In this document: positions 1 to 10,588 of the stretch, in pieces
How the letters are laid out: every line of letters begins with the position of its first letter
How positions within the stretch are numbered: position 1 is the stretch's first letter
Assembly (NCBI RefSeq): GCF_032854445.1
Contig: NC_088297.1
Location: 2,275,403-2,339,402 of the forward strand
Direction of reading: 5' to 3'
DNA from: Liolophura sinensis
Lineage: Eukaryota > Mollusca > Polyplacophora > Chitonida > Chitonidae
DNA length: 64,000 nucleotides
Notes under the pieces: generated by a model
What the model was told of the DNA's origin: nothing
Databases searched by the model: none
Seen by the model: the letters and a program-made list of their open reading frames with translations, nothing else
Translations under genes and position numbers: made by a program

Positions 1-834
1 AACCGAAATACCCGACGAAAACCACCAAATACGAGCAACTTTCTGACCAACTTTCCCACGTCTGGCGAACAAATTATCGCCCTTGTTAATGACTTTGGTG
101 GAAAACACGTGATCTTTAACACAAGATTTGCCTCGATATGATTGAAATATTGCCGATGTGTCAAATTATTACAATACCCTGCTTGCAAGATAAAACAGCG
201 CTGTGCACAGACATTTTGGATGCTTTCATTTTTATTTCAAACTAAATAATGTTTGTGTTCTGTTCCCTACTGGAGCTAAACTATTATGCGACGAACAAAC
301 TCAACCCGACACGGGCCTGAAAGTAAAGTACGAGTTACCCATGATATCCAACTCCTATTATTAATAGTGCATTCTTCTACTTGTCCGTGATCGCAAATCT
401 GCGTGCTCGGGCAGGGAATTGCAACTTTTTTTTACGATCTTTAAATAGGCCTCTTAAAACTTGACGACCGGTGTTGTGCAGCAAACAGTTTTATGCAGAA
501 TGCACTTGTTAATTTTGAACAAACAACATCAGACGAAATGAATATATAATGGCACGTGTGGCTGTTTTCGTAATACATGTCAAATACAGGTTAGAAGCTC
601 CTTAAAGAGCAACAAGCAATTTAATGCGCATTTCACTTGTTAACACGTGAGTAAACACTTTTATACAAAAGCAACTTATCACTAAAGCCTGCCATATAAG
701 TATGGACTTCACAAAAGTATATCACAAACCCGTGTGACTTAGAAGTTTGTGTAACATATATATATACATGTACAGTCGCGGACAATAACATATGTAAATA
801 TATCCACATGACAAAACTTTGTATATCGTAAATC
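1..834. repeat. Duplicated flanking block, copy A (noncoding)
   Basis: This AT-rich stretch matches 11930-12940 over most of its length (for example the TGCTTTCATTTTTATTTC segment near 220 recurs near 12160, and the ACGGGCCTGAAAG segment near 313 recurs near 12358). Part of it also matches 1250-1440. No reading frame of interest is seen. In the other two copies the same block lies just downstream of an Ig receptor tail exon, so copy A may mark the 3' flank of a further gene copy left of the window. Confidence 0.7.
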
Positions 835-2160
835 AAAGTTTATTTCTCCATTTCGGTTAAGATTTATTAGTCATTTATGTGATCATTGCTGATCGTCATT
901 CTCCAGAACTTTTTATTTATGCCACAGCTGTAAATTTTATGAGTGACAGAAACCGTGGTACTCGACGTAAACCACCGATCATGAGCAACTTACTGACACA
1001 CTTTCCCAGGTGTGACGATGAAATAAACACCCCTTGTTTATGACGTTGGTGGAAGACAAGAGTCCATTTAATTATTTCTGGTAAAACAAATCACAAGTGT
1101 ACATACTTCTTATCTTGGGAGTCAAATTCATGGATCATACAGATAACAGCTTACAGAAAACTGTTACATATACATTTATAAAAAAAAACTTGCTTTTTCG
1201 AAAGACAGAAAAATAGTCATCAATGAAATCAGGTAACAATTTAAAGCATGCGTGTATTCTATTCACCACTGGTAATAAACTATTGTGTGTCAGACAAAAG
1301 TAACCCTACACGGGCCAGAGACCAAACTAGGAGCTCCTCATGTTATCCACTCATCTTGATCACAGTGTATTATTCGAGTTGCTCGTAGTCACAAACCTGT
1401 GTGCTGGGGTAGCGTTTTGCAACTTTCATTTTAGGATCTTCAAATAGGTCAATTAGAACAAGACGACCTAAGTTGAGCCATAAAAAGTTTAATGCAGATT
1501 TCACATGTTAGCATTTGAACAAATAATATCATACAAAGTCACTTTATCCTTGAAACTTTGGAACTATTAGATTCCTAATGGTACAACACAAACTGGGGTG
1601 AAATGAGTATCAGAAATCCGTATTTCAGGTAAATACAATGGATGCCAATAACACAGATATGTATAATTATAGACACATGGCAAAGTTCTGAATGACAAAT
1701 ACACATGTTGTAAAAAACAGAGTATAAACTATCTATTGACCTATTACGAGATACATTACAAGCTTTTTGGGAGTCTTAAGAATAATTTCATCAAAATACA
1801 TCCCCAGGACAAAAAAGGGGAAAAAAGACACTAAAATTTAAGTTGCAGCTCTTTATGATGAAGAAATGCACCAACTTTCAACGAATTGTATCAAGCTTTC
1901 CAGATGTACAGAGTCGTCAGAAAATAGCTTCATCCACGTTCATAACAGAATAGAACGTTTTTCAACTTGATCTGTAACTCCTCATGGTAAACACGTGTAC
2001 CAAGTTTTAGTGAGGTATAATGAATTATATTCAAAATGGTAATATGTGATATGGTAAATATGTAATACGGTAAATATGTAAGTCCCAAACAGGATATAAA
2101 CAGCGACAATTTTGTCGAGAATGGAGATTTCGCGCCCTGAAACTCGACGCTCATTTCTAG
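835..2160. repeat. Duplicated flanking block, copy B (noncoding)
   Basis: This block aligns with copy C at 11818-13420: both open with a TTTATTTCTCCATTTC motif, continue through the same GATCGTCATT and GACGTTGGTGGAAGACAAG segments, and end with the same AACAGCGACAATTTT motif (near 2098 and 13284). It lies immediately downstream (in minus-strand sense) of the last exon of Ig gene 1. No coding region is visible. Confidence 0.7.
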
Positions 2161-2591
2161 CGTGCGATATTGAAACCATTCAGACTAAATTCCATATGAG
2201 GAACGGTATGGATTGATCCATACGTACACATTGCTAAACAGCTCGTGAAAAATCTGGAAAACTGTTTCGGGACATACGAAATTGCTTACACATGCCAAGT
2301 CACTATATCATGCCCACACATGTTATGCATAGTATAAAATAGACACTAAGCAAATATGGCATCTGAAACAATCGGCTTGAGCCGTTTGGAGAATAGTTTG
2401 TATTTATGCGGACTAATGGTCTGACGGACTAATAGACGAGAGTGACATATAGTGCCCTCTGTTTACAATAGAGAACTAATAAAACACCGTTTGGTATTCA
2501 GCTATGTGGAAAACTAAGTTACATGCAGTATGGACACATAAATGTGAACCAGCAGACGGTGTGGGTTTTCTAAACACTTGTCAAAATTACA

Positions 2592-2743
2592 CTAGACGTA
2601 GAAAGTACGCCCGACGTTGTGGTAGTTTGTCCAGTCTTCACTCTGTCTCGTTCTCTGACTAGACTCAGCTCTTTCAGTGTGCTCGTTAGTGTTGTCACCA
2701 GACCTAGCGGGTGACAAGGACTCGTAGCGAGCCAGATTGTGCT
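2592..2743 (-). CDS. Ig receptor gene 1, last cytoplasmic exon with stop
   Basis: Terminal coding exon of the Ig-superfamily receptor on the minus strand. A splice acceptor (TTACAG) precedes 2743 and the exon starts in phase 1, matching the phase-1 end of the previous exon. It encodes the end of a hydrophilic cytoplasmic tail and stops with TAG at 2594-2592. It contains two tyrosine motifs, RYESLS near its start and NYHNV close to the C-terminus, resembling ITIM/ITAM-type Yxx(L/V) sites but about 30 residues apart, wider than a classical ITAM. The paralogous exon at 13467-13606 keeps the second motif as DYQNV, which argues that it matters. Signalling function is inferred, not shown. Confidence 0.75.
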
Positions 2744-2826
2744 CTGTAATTACACAGGTATGTACATGTTAGAAATGGAAGCTGTTTATTTGTAGATATT
2801 TGAGTTGATATATGATTTTGATTTGC

Positions 2827-3012
2827 ATGATTGGCGTTTTACGTCGTACTTAAGAATTTGTCACTTAATGACGACAGCTGATAGGATTACTGTGGGAGGA
2901 AGCCGGGGAAAGCCCAGGAAAAAAAACCCACAATCGCCCGCAGGTTACCGGCAGTACTTCCCGTGTACGAACGAAGACGGAGCCAGCGTGAATTGATTTG
3001 AACTCACGGCCA
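2827..3012 (-). mobile_element. tRNA-derived mollusc SINE, diverged copy
   Basis: The plus strand shows the reverse complement of the SINE 3' half: GATTGGCGTTTTACGTCGTA, then the TACTTAAGAAT segment, a GTGGGAGGAAGCC segment and a degenerate body. The best copies in this window are at 24507-24773 and 47064-47285. It lies in an intron of Ig gene 1 and is strongly diverged. Confidence 0.75.
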
Positions 3013-3267
3013 GGAGTATATGTGGTTTATAGTGGTTCCAATTCTTTTCCAGACTCCAAAGAGGAAATAAACACTCAAATAGATGAGTGAACACTTTTCG
3101 TAATTTTTATCATGTAATTTCCAGTTTTATGGTTTACAGTCTAAACTACACAGACTTAACATTTAATTAAACTTGTCAAAAGTCATTGTTATCACTTGAA
3201 GCCTTTAAATAATCTCTTTTATATCAGGCAGCCAACAAACTTAACATCTGGTTTGATGAATATTTAC

Positions 3268-3356
3268 CTATGTTGAACGCAGGGTCAAGTGGAGTTTCGG
3301 CTGCTCTCGGTAAAGTCCGCATTTCTCCGTACGGTTCTCCTGCTGGTGACATTTGT
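3268..3356 (-). CDS. Ig receptor gene 1, cytoplasmic exon
   Basis: An 89-nt exon with acceptor TTCCAG before 3356 and donor GTAAAT after 3268. It starts in phase 2 and ends in phase 1, exactly what its neighbours require. The peptide is proline-rich and holds a tyrosine motif (EPYGEM). A decayed homologue lies at 14160-14215 in the second gene copy, with the same donor. The role is presumably part of a signalling tail; no domain is recognised. Confidence 0.7.
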
Positions 3357-3450
3357 CTGGAAGAGCAGTTGAGTTAGATTAGTTGAGAATAAAGGTTTCT
3401 TGTGTAACAAAACTAAAAAATACAGCACATGAATAATGCAAATTAATTAC

Positions 3451-3475
3451 CTGCTTTTAGTACCCTCTGGTAAAT
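3451..3475 (-). CDS. Ig receptor gene 1, 25-nt juxtamembrane microexon
   Basis: A very small exon between acceptor TTTCAG and donor GTAATT. It starts in phase 1 and ends in phase 2, joining the transmembrane exon to the next cytoplasmic exon without breaking the frame. It encodes about eight residues (DLPEGTKS). The support is the perfect phase fit plus both splice sites; expression data would settle it. Confidence 0.6.
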
Positions 3476-3875
3476 CTGAAATAAAAGAAAAGAAAAGGCG
3501 TGTAATGTGCTAAAGTGTAGCTATCAAGGTGTACGGTCCCTCGCGCATGTTTGTTGATTGTGGAAAGCTATATCCCTGGCTCCTGTCTGGTTTTCTCATC
3601 TCTTTAATATAATTGCCCTTATACAAGTTAAATAATATCTAATCCACCATAACACTAAATCGGATGGACTATTTAACACTGAAGTCACTTTTTTCAATAA
3701 AGCGTAAAAGAAAAAAAATGTGCGCATAATTATTCTTTTATTTTCCGAGGTCAGGGATGAGTTTTCATGTTCATGGCGATGTACATACACAGAGTGACCA
3801 CAAAACATGGATGTTTGACGTTACATGGTTGAAAAATCAAGAAGTCAAAAATACTACACTTTTGAGAATACCAAC

Positions 3876-4001
3876 CTTTTGTTTTCGATGGCCTCCAGAA
3901 TATCACGACCAACATTGTGGGGACAACAAGAGCGGCCAGACACCCTAACACCCCTCCTACAATCACCACAGTGTTTGCTTCAGTGCACTCTACAGGCATG
4001 T
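3876..4001 (-). CDS. Ig receptor gene 1, transmembrane exon
   Basis: A 126-nt exon, phase 1 on both sides, with acceptor TTGTAG and donor GTTGGT. It encodes a short extracellular stalk (PVECTEANT), one long hydrophobic helix of about 24 residues (VVIVGGVLGCLAALVVPTML and following) and a basic stop-transfer stretch (FWRPSKTK), the layout of a type I single-pass receptor. The corresponding exon is missing from the second gene copy, where the interval between the Ig exon and the tail holds no hydrophobic exon. Confidence 0.8.
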
Positions 4002-4154
4002 CTACAACGAAACACGAACGGTTTAAACTGCACGTCTCACGTGTTCGTAAAGCATTTAACTACAGCGTATAAAGCCGCCAGCTTTGACATTGTTCAGGAC
4101 AAAAAGTACAGTCGTGCTTCATTTCTGCCTGTGACTTAACAATGACGGACAAAC

Positions 4155-4514
4155 TTTCCTCTGTTGATGGCCTGTCAGTGACGTCAACCAAAATGTTGGT
4201 ACTTGACTGCCGGTTAACGCCGTTGATGTCAGAGATGACGGTCACGGTATAGTTGCCTTCATCTACCTGGCGGACATCGGTCAGTGTCAGTACTGTGACT
4301 GTTCCCAGGAGAGTGACCAGCTGACCGTACATCAGCAGACTGACAGGACCCGCCGCTTCTCGGTGAGACCGTAGGGTGTCACTCTCTCCAGCTTTCTTCC
4401 ATCTCACCTGGACATTGCCAGAAGACGATCGCGCGTAAAAAGACACAGATATTTTCTTGGATTCCCCCAGACCAATCATCGCCTTCTGTGAATGATTCTC
4501 AAACACGGCTGGAG
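4155..4514 (-). CDS. Ig receptor gene 1, membrane-proximal Ig exon
   Basis: A 360-nt exon, phase 1 on both sides, acceptor TATTCAG and donor GTTTGT. It encodes one Ig-fold domain: a VRWKKAG strand-C tryptophan and a DEGNYTV motif (the usual D-x-G-x-Y) are clear. The two canonical disulfide cysteines are absent (SVSFYARS and NYTVTV stand where they are expected), so this is a disulfide-free Ig domain. The second gene copy has an exon of exactly the same length (14417-14776) with the same cysteine loss, so the loss predates the duplication. Ligand unknown. Confidence 0.85.
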
Positions 4515-4652
4515 CTGAATAGAAAATTTACATGTGTACTAACATTTTTTCATTTTTTCTTATAGTTTATCTTGATACAATCTTGGTAATATTGGATATT
4601 TTACAGCATATAAGAAATTGAAAGGGAGACAATTTGAAGAACAAAAACTTGC

Positions 4653-4922
4653 TGAGAGGAGCCACGTAGATAATCCCTGTTCGTGAAGACTTAACACCGT
4701 TTGTCGCTGAACACACGTAATCCCCCGTGTCTGTGTACGTCAGGTTGTTGGGCAGAGTGTAAGTGACAGAGATGCCGCTTGTCTGGGTTCCAAGTGTCCG
4801 TATGAGGGTCACTCCCATGCGATGCTCCCACGGACTAAAGGTAGGGACATCAGGATTGGCCTCAGCTGTACAGGTTAAGGTATGAGAGCGCTGATCACAC
4901 GCCACCTTCACATCGAATGGAG
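4653..4922 (-). CDS. Ig receptor gene 1, C2/I-type Ig exon
   Basis: A 270-nt exon in phase 1 at both ends, with acceptor ATTTCAG. The domain keeps both disulfide cysteines (HTLTCTAEA and GDYVCSATNG), a strand-C tryptophan (FSPWEHRMG) and the D-x-G-x-Y-x-C motif, so it is a proper Ig domain. The donor reads GCAAGT rather than GTAAGT; the paralogous exon at 15651 has the normal GTAAGT. GC donors are a known minor class of functional splice sites. The next exon at 4155-4514 follows after a short intron. Confidence 0.85.
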
Positions 4923-5069
4923 CTGAAATATTGATAGTTATATAGCGACACAATCTTGTGTGGGCGGGTTAGAACATTTTATTTCCTGTTCAATGGCATT
5001 TCTGATAATTGTTTACGTAGACATCAACAATAAAAATGTCTATTTGTCGGCTACAGTGTACAAACTTAC

Positions 5070-5275
5070 ACTGTACGATAATCTCCGCTGCCACTTGTGT
5101 ATTCGCCGGCAGCTGCCCTCTGTACATTCTCTATCCTGTAATCAGCTGATGTACTCTTGATCTCTGCACTCCCTGACTTTCTCCACTCAAACGTGGGTAG
5201 GAGATTCCCCTGAGCAGAGCCCCCGTAAGGTGGCTATTTTGTTCTACATTACCGTAACAGGAATGGTCGGCGCAC
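5070..5275 (-). pseudogene. Degenerate Ig exon of gene 1
   Basis: On the minus strand this stretch encodes PTFEWRKSG and RAAAGEYTS, recognisable Ig strands C and F, but the second cysteine is serine, an in-frame TAG lies just upstream (about 5248) and the region around the first cysteine is frameshifted. The homologous exon in gene copy 2 (start 16037) has an intact first half with a cysteine (ATLPCSAHG) but a deleted second half. Gene 1 therefore either skips this exon or is itself non-functional. No clean acceptor is seen. Confidence 0.6.
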
Positions 5276-6250
5276 ATGTTAATGTTTTACGTGTGCCCTC
5301 TGTCAGAGATACCCGCCCCTTACTGGCTTGCTGTGATCCTGACTATTTTTAGTTCTTTTATTCTTGACAAATGCCCATTTTAGAACCGTGATACCAAAGA
5401 ATAAAGTAAAGGACATATTGAAGAGGCTATATAGTGGATTTTTTGACAAAAAATCCATATCTGCTTATTAATAAACTTGTGTATGTTTGCTTAGATTAGC
5501 TCAAATTATTACCTTTCCGAAAAAATCAAACTTGTCCTTCTAATATGTATCGTGCTAAAATAATTCTAATGGTTGACAACGTTATAAATATAAGCCTCAA
5601 GTCCGACATTCCTATAACATTCGTAGTCCGAAAAGGGCATTCCAGGTCGATAATCGCAAGATCCATTTCCACAACAACGTTTAACACTAACTCCCGAAGA
5701 CAAAGGTATGTAAGAAATTATACAAATAAGAAATAAAGCCGGTAACACACAAGAGAGAAGCGGTCATCAGTTTTCAATGATGCCGGGCAGACAATGAATA
5801 TTCCAGGCATGAATTCCATATCAAAGTTTAAATTCGTAATCCGTGAATGAGTTCCATGTCAAATAACAGCTAAACAAGTATCTCAGTCGCGCTTTCAAGT
5901 CACTTGCTTTATAAATTTTATGAACGTTTTTACCGATTGTGAACAGTAAGACGCGCGCAGAGATGACTAACGTTTTGTAATTATATGTATAATTATATAA
6001 AAGATAAAAGATAATTATATGGGCTACTCTAAAATATCCGCCAAAATGCAAGGGTTATGAAATAGTGGATTTTTGTTGAGCAAAAATCTTAGGTATAGTT
6101 CTTTTAAAGATACGTGTACTCGATCAAAATACAGTTTAAATTCATATAGGAAAGGAGTGTTTAAAGAAACACATTCGTTATCAGTCAGGTAAGATGATTT
6201 CACCAACGCGATGGACAAAAATATCACAAAAGTCCAAATAATATTAGGAT
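5276..6250. other. Intron of Ig gene 1, no supported gene
   Basis: AT-rich intronic sequence. A minus-strand open frame at 5566-5811 encodes a short peptide with a hydrophobic stretch and a CC...C...C cysteine pattern, but there is no splice or homology support; see rejected items. Nothing else is recognised. Confidence 0.5.
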
Positions 6251-6658
6251 AAACCCTGGCAGTGGTCTTCTGTTCTACATGTACAGGTACTTACCTAACA
6301 CCCTGACAGTAGTCTCCTGTTGTACATGTACACGTACTTACCTAACACCCTGACAGTTGTCTCCTGTTGTACATGTACACGTACCTACCTAACACCCTGA
6401 GAGTTGTCTCCTATTGTACATGTACACGTACCTACCTAACACCCTGACAGTTGTCTCCTGTTGTACATGTACACGTACCTACCTAACACCCTGACAGTTT
6501 TCTCCTGTTGTACATGTACACGTACCTACCTAACACCCTGACAGTTGTCTCCTGTTGTACATGTACACGTACCTACCTAACACCCTGACAGTTGTTTCCT
6601 GTTCTACATGTACAGGTACTTACCTAACACCCTGACAGTTGTCTCCTGTTGTACATGT
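6251..6658 (-). repeat. 47-bp splice-donor minisatellite, distal part
   Basis: About nine tandem copies of a 47-bp unit. Read on the minus strand each unit is CAGGAGACAACTGTCAGGGT, then GTTAGGTAGGTACGTGTACA, then TGTACAA. The first 25 bases match the last 25 bases of the Ig V-like exon (10269-10293) and the rest matches the start of its intron, including the donor. The array is interrupted by the LINE at 6659 and resumes at 9114. Confidence 0.9.
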
Positions 6659-9115
6659 CACCTTCCAGAATCTTCCTTGAGGGTGCTTCGTGGAATTTTT
6701 AATACAATTTGGATTTCCGGGAATTTTCCTGCCTCATGGCAAAACGCTATTATTGTCCCCATCCCAAAGCCCGGAAAGGATTCTACCGATCCAAATAACT
6801 ATCGTCCTATTTCCTTAACCAGTTGTGTATGCAAAACTATGGAGAGGATGATTAACGATCGCTTGGTTTGGTTTTTGGAGACTAATGAGTTGATAAGCGA
6901 CATTCAATGTGGATTTCGAAAGAATCGCAGTACTGTTGATCACCTTGTTCGTCTAGAATGCTTTATTAAGAACGGTATCGTTAATCGTGACCATGTCGTA
7001 TCTGTCTTTTTTGACCTGGAAAAGGCATATGACACTACTTGGAAATATGGCATTATAAAAGATATACATGGATTTGGACTTAGAGGTCGGCTTCCTGACT
7101 TTATTCGTAAATTCTTAGACCATCGTCACTTCCATGTTCGGGTTGGGGCTACCCTATCTGACTACTTTGAACAAGATCAGGGGGTTCCTCAAGGCAGCAT
7201 TTTATCAGTTACTCTCTTTAGCATTAAGATTAATAGCCTTGCCAGAGTTTTATCTCCTAGTATGAATGCATCCCTTTTTGTGGGCGATCTTGGTATCTCT
7301 TGTCGAGGCAAAGGTATGCACACTATTGAGAGACAGCTGCAGATTTCCCTTAACAAAATCCATGCCTGGGCACTGGAGAACGGATTTAAGTTCTCCAAGT
7401 TGAAGACTAACTGTGTACACTTTTGTCGGAAGTGCTTCCCCCATGAAGACCCCAAGGTATTTTAGATGGATCCCCCATCAAGGTTGTGCCGTAGGCAAAA
7501 TTCCTCGGGGTGATCTTCGATATGCACCTTACATTTAAATCTCACATTAATTATCTTAGAGCCAGATGCCTAAAGGCGCTTGATATTTTGAAGGTTGTCT
7601 CTAGTGCTCGATGGGGAGGGGATCATGAAACCCTTCTTCAGCTCTATCGAGCACTGATTCGTTCTAAGCTAGACTATGCCTGCAGTGTTTATGGAGGGGC
7701 GTCACGCTCCAAGTTGAAGAAACTCAATACTGTACATCACCAGGCCCTACGGTTGTGCTTAGGTGCTTTCCGTACCTCTCCTGTGGAGAGTCTGTATGTT
7801 GAGGCAAACGAGCCTCCCCTGGAGCTTCGAAGAACTAAACTATCCTTACAGTATATCGCTAAGCTTAGAGCCAATCCATCCAACCCAGCCTTTGATTGTG
7901 TCTTCCATCCGGAATTTGAAGACTTATATGCTCAGAAGCCATCCATTGTTCCTCCACTGGGTGTTCGCATCCAGGAACATGTGCAAGCAGCTGGACTTGG
8001 GCTGGATACTATTACCCCCATACGCATCCAGGAAGATCCACCGTGGTTATGTCCTGAGCCTCAGGTTGATACCTCGCTCTCCTCCCTGAAGAAATCTTCC
8101 ACCAACCCTTTAGTATACCAGCAGGAGTTTAGTAATATGTGTTCAAAGTATCCATTTTATCACCGCATATTCACTGACGGTTCCAAGAATGATGATGGCG
8201 TGGCTTCTGCCGCTGTCCTTGGACCCAGAACCGTTTCAACCCGGTTTCCAAATTCCTGTTCTATATTTACTGCGGAAGTCAAGGCAATTTTGTGCGCACT
8301 TCGGTCCATTCCAGAGCTAGGAGGTAGCAGATTTCTCATCTGCTCTGACTCCCTTTCCTGCCTCCAGGCAATTCGGGCTAGTTCGCCTGTACATCCAGAC
8401 ATTCTGTCTATCAGGGAGATGTTTAAACGACTTAATGAAGATTTTATCATTGTCTTTTTTTGGGTGCCCGGGCATATGGGTGTCCCTGGGAATACTGCTG
8501 CAGATGAAGCCGCGAAGGCGGCTTTGCATTCCGTTACTACCCAAACTGACGTTCCATATTCGGACTTGCGTTCACTTATTTGCTCCTATATCAAGCGCTT
8601 GTTTCAGGCTCAATGGGATGACCAAACAACCAACAAACTGCATGATATTCGTCAGTTTGTTGGTCCAGCGCCTTTCCTTTCACGGCATCGTCGCTCTTGC
8701 ATTTTGAGGAGGTGTCGTATCGGTCACACACGTGCTACGCATGGGTATTTGTTAAAAGGAGAAGATGCTCCTCATTGCTTTGCTTGTGATCAACGGTTCA
8801 CAGTCAAGCACATATTGCTTGACTGTGGCGACTTTGCTCCTGTACGAGATTCCTTTTATCACGTGAGCTCTCTTTCAGAACTTTTCAATTCCGTAGAAAG
8901 TGATACTATTTTTGACTTTCTCTCTGCCATTGGTATGGCAGGAAAGCTCTAATTTTAAACTACCGTCTGTGTTTGTTATGTGACTTCTGGTGTCCTTTTT
9001 GACTGAATAGTAAATGAATTATCCGTAGTAGATCGACTACTTGACGTTTTATTGTCGCGATAAAACTGAAATATTGTTGAAAGCGACGTTAAAACTTTCA
9101 CTCACTCACTCACTC
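6659..9115 (+). mobile_element. 5'-truncated LINE (RNase H-bearing, I-group-like)
   Basis: Non-LTR retrotransposon fragment inserted in the 47-bp minisatellite. It starts inside the reverse transcriptase region, carries RT and RNase H domains plus a C-terminal cysteine/histidine stretch, and ends with a 3' UTR whose tail is a (CACT)n run at about 9100-9115. The array motif TCCTGTTGTACATGT on the left recurs with one change on the right, which fits insertion within a repeat unit but cannot be told from the array itself. An RNase H after RT points to the I/Nimb/Ingi-type group rather than Jockey or CR1; clade assignment is tentative. Confidence 0.9.
6662..8952 (+). pseudogene. LINE reverse transcriptase-RNase H pseudogene
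   Basis: Typical RT blocks are visible: NYRPISLTS near 6800, QCGFRKNRST near 6910, FFDLEKAYDT near 7010 and QGVPQGS near 7183. The catalytic F/YADD box is replaced by FVGD near 7278, losing a metal-binding aspartate. The frame breaks near 7458 and a further stop (TAG) follows at 7489-7491; reading resumes from about 7492 with FKSHI and RSKLDYA. The RNase H part shows FTDGSKNDD (about 8172), FTAEVKA (8265), ICSDSLS (8340) and WVPGHMGVPGN (8461). A zinc-finger-like CFACDQ...H segment lies near 8780. The endonuclease is missing by 5' truncation. The copy cannot be active. Confidence 0.9.
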
Positions 9116-10268
9116 CTGCTGTACATGTACACGTACCTACCTAACACCGTGACAGTTGTCTCCTGTTATACACGTACACGTACCTACCTAACACCCTGAC
9201 AGTTGTCGCCTGTTGTACACGTACACGTACCTACCTAACACCCTGACAGTTGTTTCCTGTTGTACATGTACAGGTACTTACATAACACCCTGACAGTTGT
9301 TTCCTGTTATACATGTACAGGTACTTACCTAACACCCTGACAGTTGTCTCCTGTTGTACATGTACACGTACTTACCAAACACCCTGACAGTTGTCTCCTG
9401 TTCTACATGTACACGTACCTACCTAACACCCTGACGGTTGTCTCCTGTTATACACGTACACGTACCTACCTAACACCCTGACAGTTGTCTCCTGTTATAC
9501 ACGTACACGTACCTACCTAACACCCTGACAGTTGTTTCCTGTTATACATGTACAGGTACTTACCTAACACCCTGACAGTTGTCTCCTGTTGTACATGTAC
9601 ACGTACCTACCTAACACCGTGACAGTTGTCTCCTGTTATACACGTACACGTACCTACCTAACACCCTGACAGTTGTTTCCTGTTATACACGTACACGTAC
9701 CTACCTAACACCCTGACAGTTGTCTCCTGTTATACAGGTACACGTACCTACCTAACACCCTGGAAGTGATCTTCTGTTGTACATGTACACGTACCTACCT
9801 AACACCCTGACAGTTGTCTCCTGTTCTACATGTACACGTACCTACCTAACACCGTGACAGTTGTCTCCTGTTATACACGTACAGGTACCTACCTAACACC
9901 CTGACAGTTGTCTCCTGTTATACAGGTACACGTACCTACCTAACACCCTGGAAGTGATCTTCTGTTGTACATGTACACGTACCTACCTAACACCCTGACA
10001 GTTGTCTCCTGTTATACACGTACAGGTACCTACCTAACACCCTGACAGTTGTCTCCTGTTATACAGGTACACGTACCTACCTAACACCCTGGAAGTGATC
10101 TTCTGTTGTACATGTACACGTACCTACCTAACACCCTGACAGTTGTCTCCTGTTGTACATGTACACGTACCTACCTAACACCCTGACAGTTGTCTCCTGT
10201 TCTACACGTACACGTACCTACCTAACACCCTGACAGTTGTTTCCTGTTATACATGTACAGGTACTTAC
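9114..10268 (-). repeat. 47-bp splice-donor minisatellite, main part
   Basis: About 24 further tandem copies of the same 47-bp unit, running without a break up to the splice donor of the V-like exon at 10269. Variation is of a few types: TACATGTACA versus TACACGTACA, GTTGTA versus GTTATA, and a subset with CTGGAAGTGATCTTC in place of CTGACAGTTGTCTCC that recurs about every three units (near 9762, 9950, 10090), suggesting higher-order amplification. Each unit carries a potential donor (GTAGGT or GTAAGT on the minus strand). Confidence 0.92.
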
Positions 10269-10588
10269 CCAACACCCTGACAGTTGTCTCCTGCTGACCT
10301 GCTCCAGGTCCTGTACCGTCACACCGGAACGTCCTAATGTCATCTCTCTGACGACTAAGGGAGTTGATTCTCAGGTTATTGCTGCTTCCCACAAGGCTGA
10401 TCACATCCTTCCAGGGCGTGTCCTGCGGACTTGACCACCGGTTCTGATAAGGAGGACTTCAGTCGCACCAGTTCTCCACCGCAGAATCCCCTGTATACTA
10501 ACTTTACAGGGCAGGACCACCGCCTCTCCCTCAACCCCTTCCACGACTCCCTGAGCACAGGTCATGTCAGCAGAACTGAAACACAGCA
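10269..10588 (-). CDS. Ig receptor gene 1, V-like Ig exon (one frame break)
   Basis: The exon starts after acceptor TTTACCCAG in phase 1, matching the signal-peptide exon at 11440-11479, and ends at donor GTAAGT. It completes the signal peptide (VLCFSSADM), then encodes a V-type Ig domain: first cysteine in VVLPCKV, tryptophan in ILRWRTG, second cysteine in TFRCDG, and a strand G ending QETTVRVLG. Frame is lost near 10440, between LIRTGG and the downstream DVISLVG segment. Either the exon is broken or the assembly has an indel there. Its last 25 bases are the source of the adjacent minisatellite. Confidence 0.75.

Noticed and set aside
5566-5811. Minus-strand small open frame with a hydrophobic stretch, a basic pair and a CC...C...C cysteine pattern, superficially like a small secreted peptide
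   Set aside because: It lies in an intron, the hydrophobic stretch is not at the N-terminus of any ATG-started frame, there is no splice or homology support, and four cysteines in a short frame can occur by chance.
6251-10262. CRISPR-like regular array
   Set aside because: The units are contiguous with no unique spacers, in a eukaryotic intron, and derive from the adjacent exon border; it is a minisatellite.
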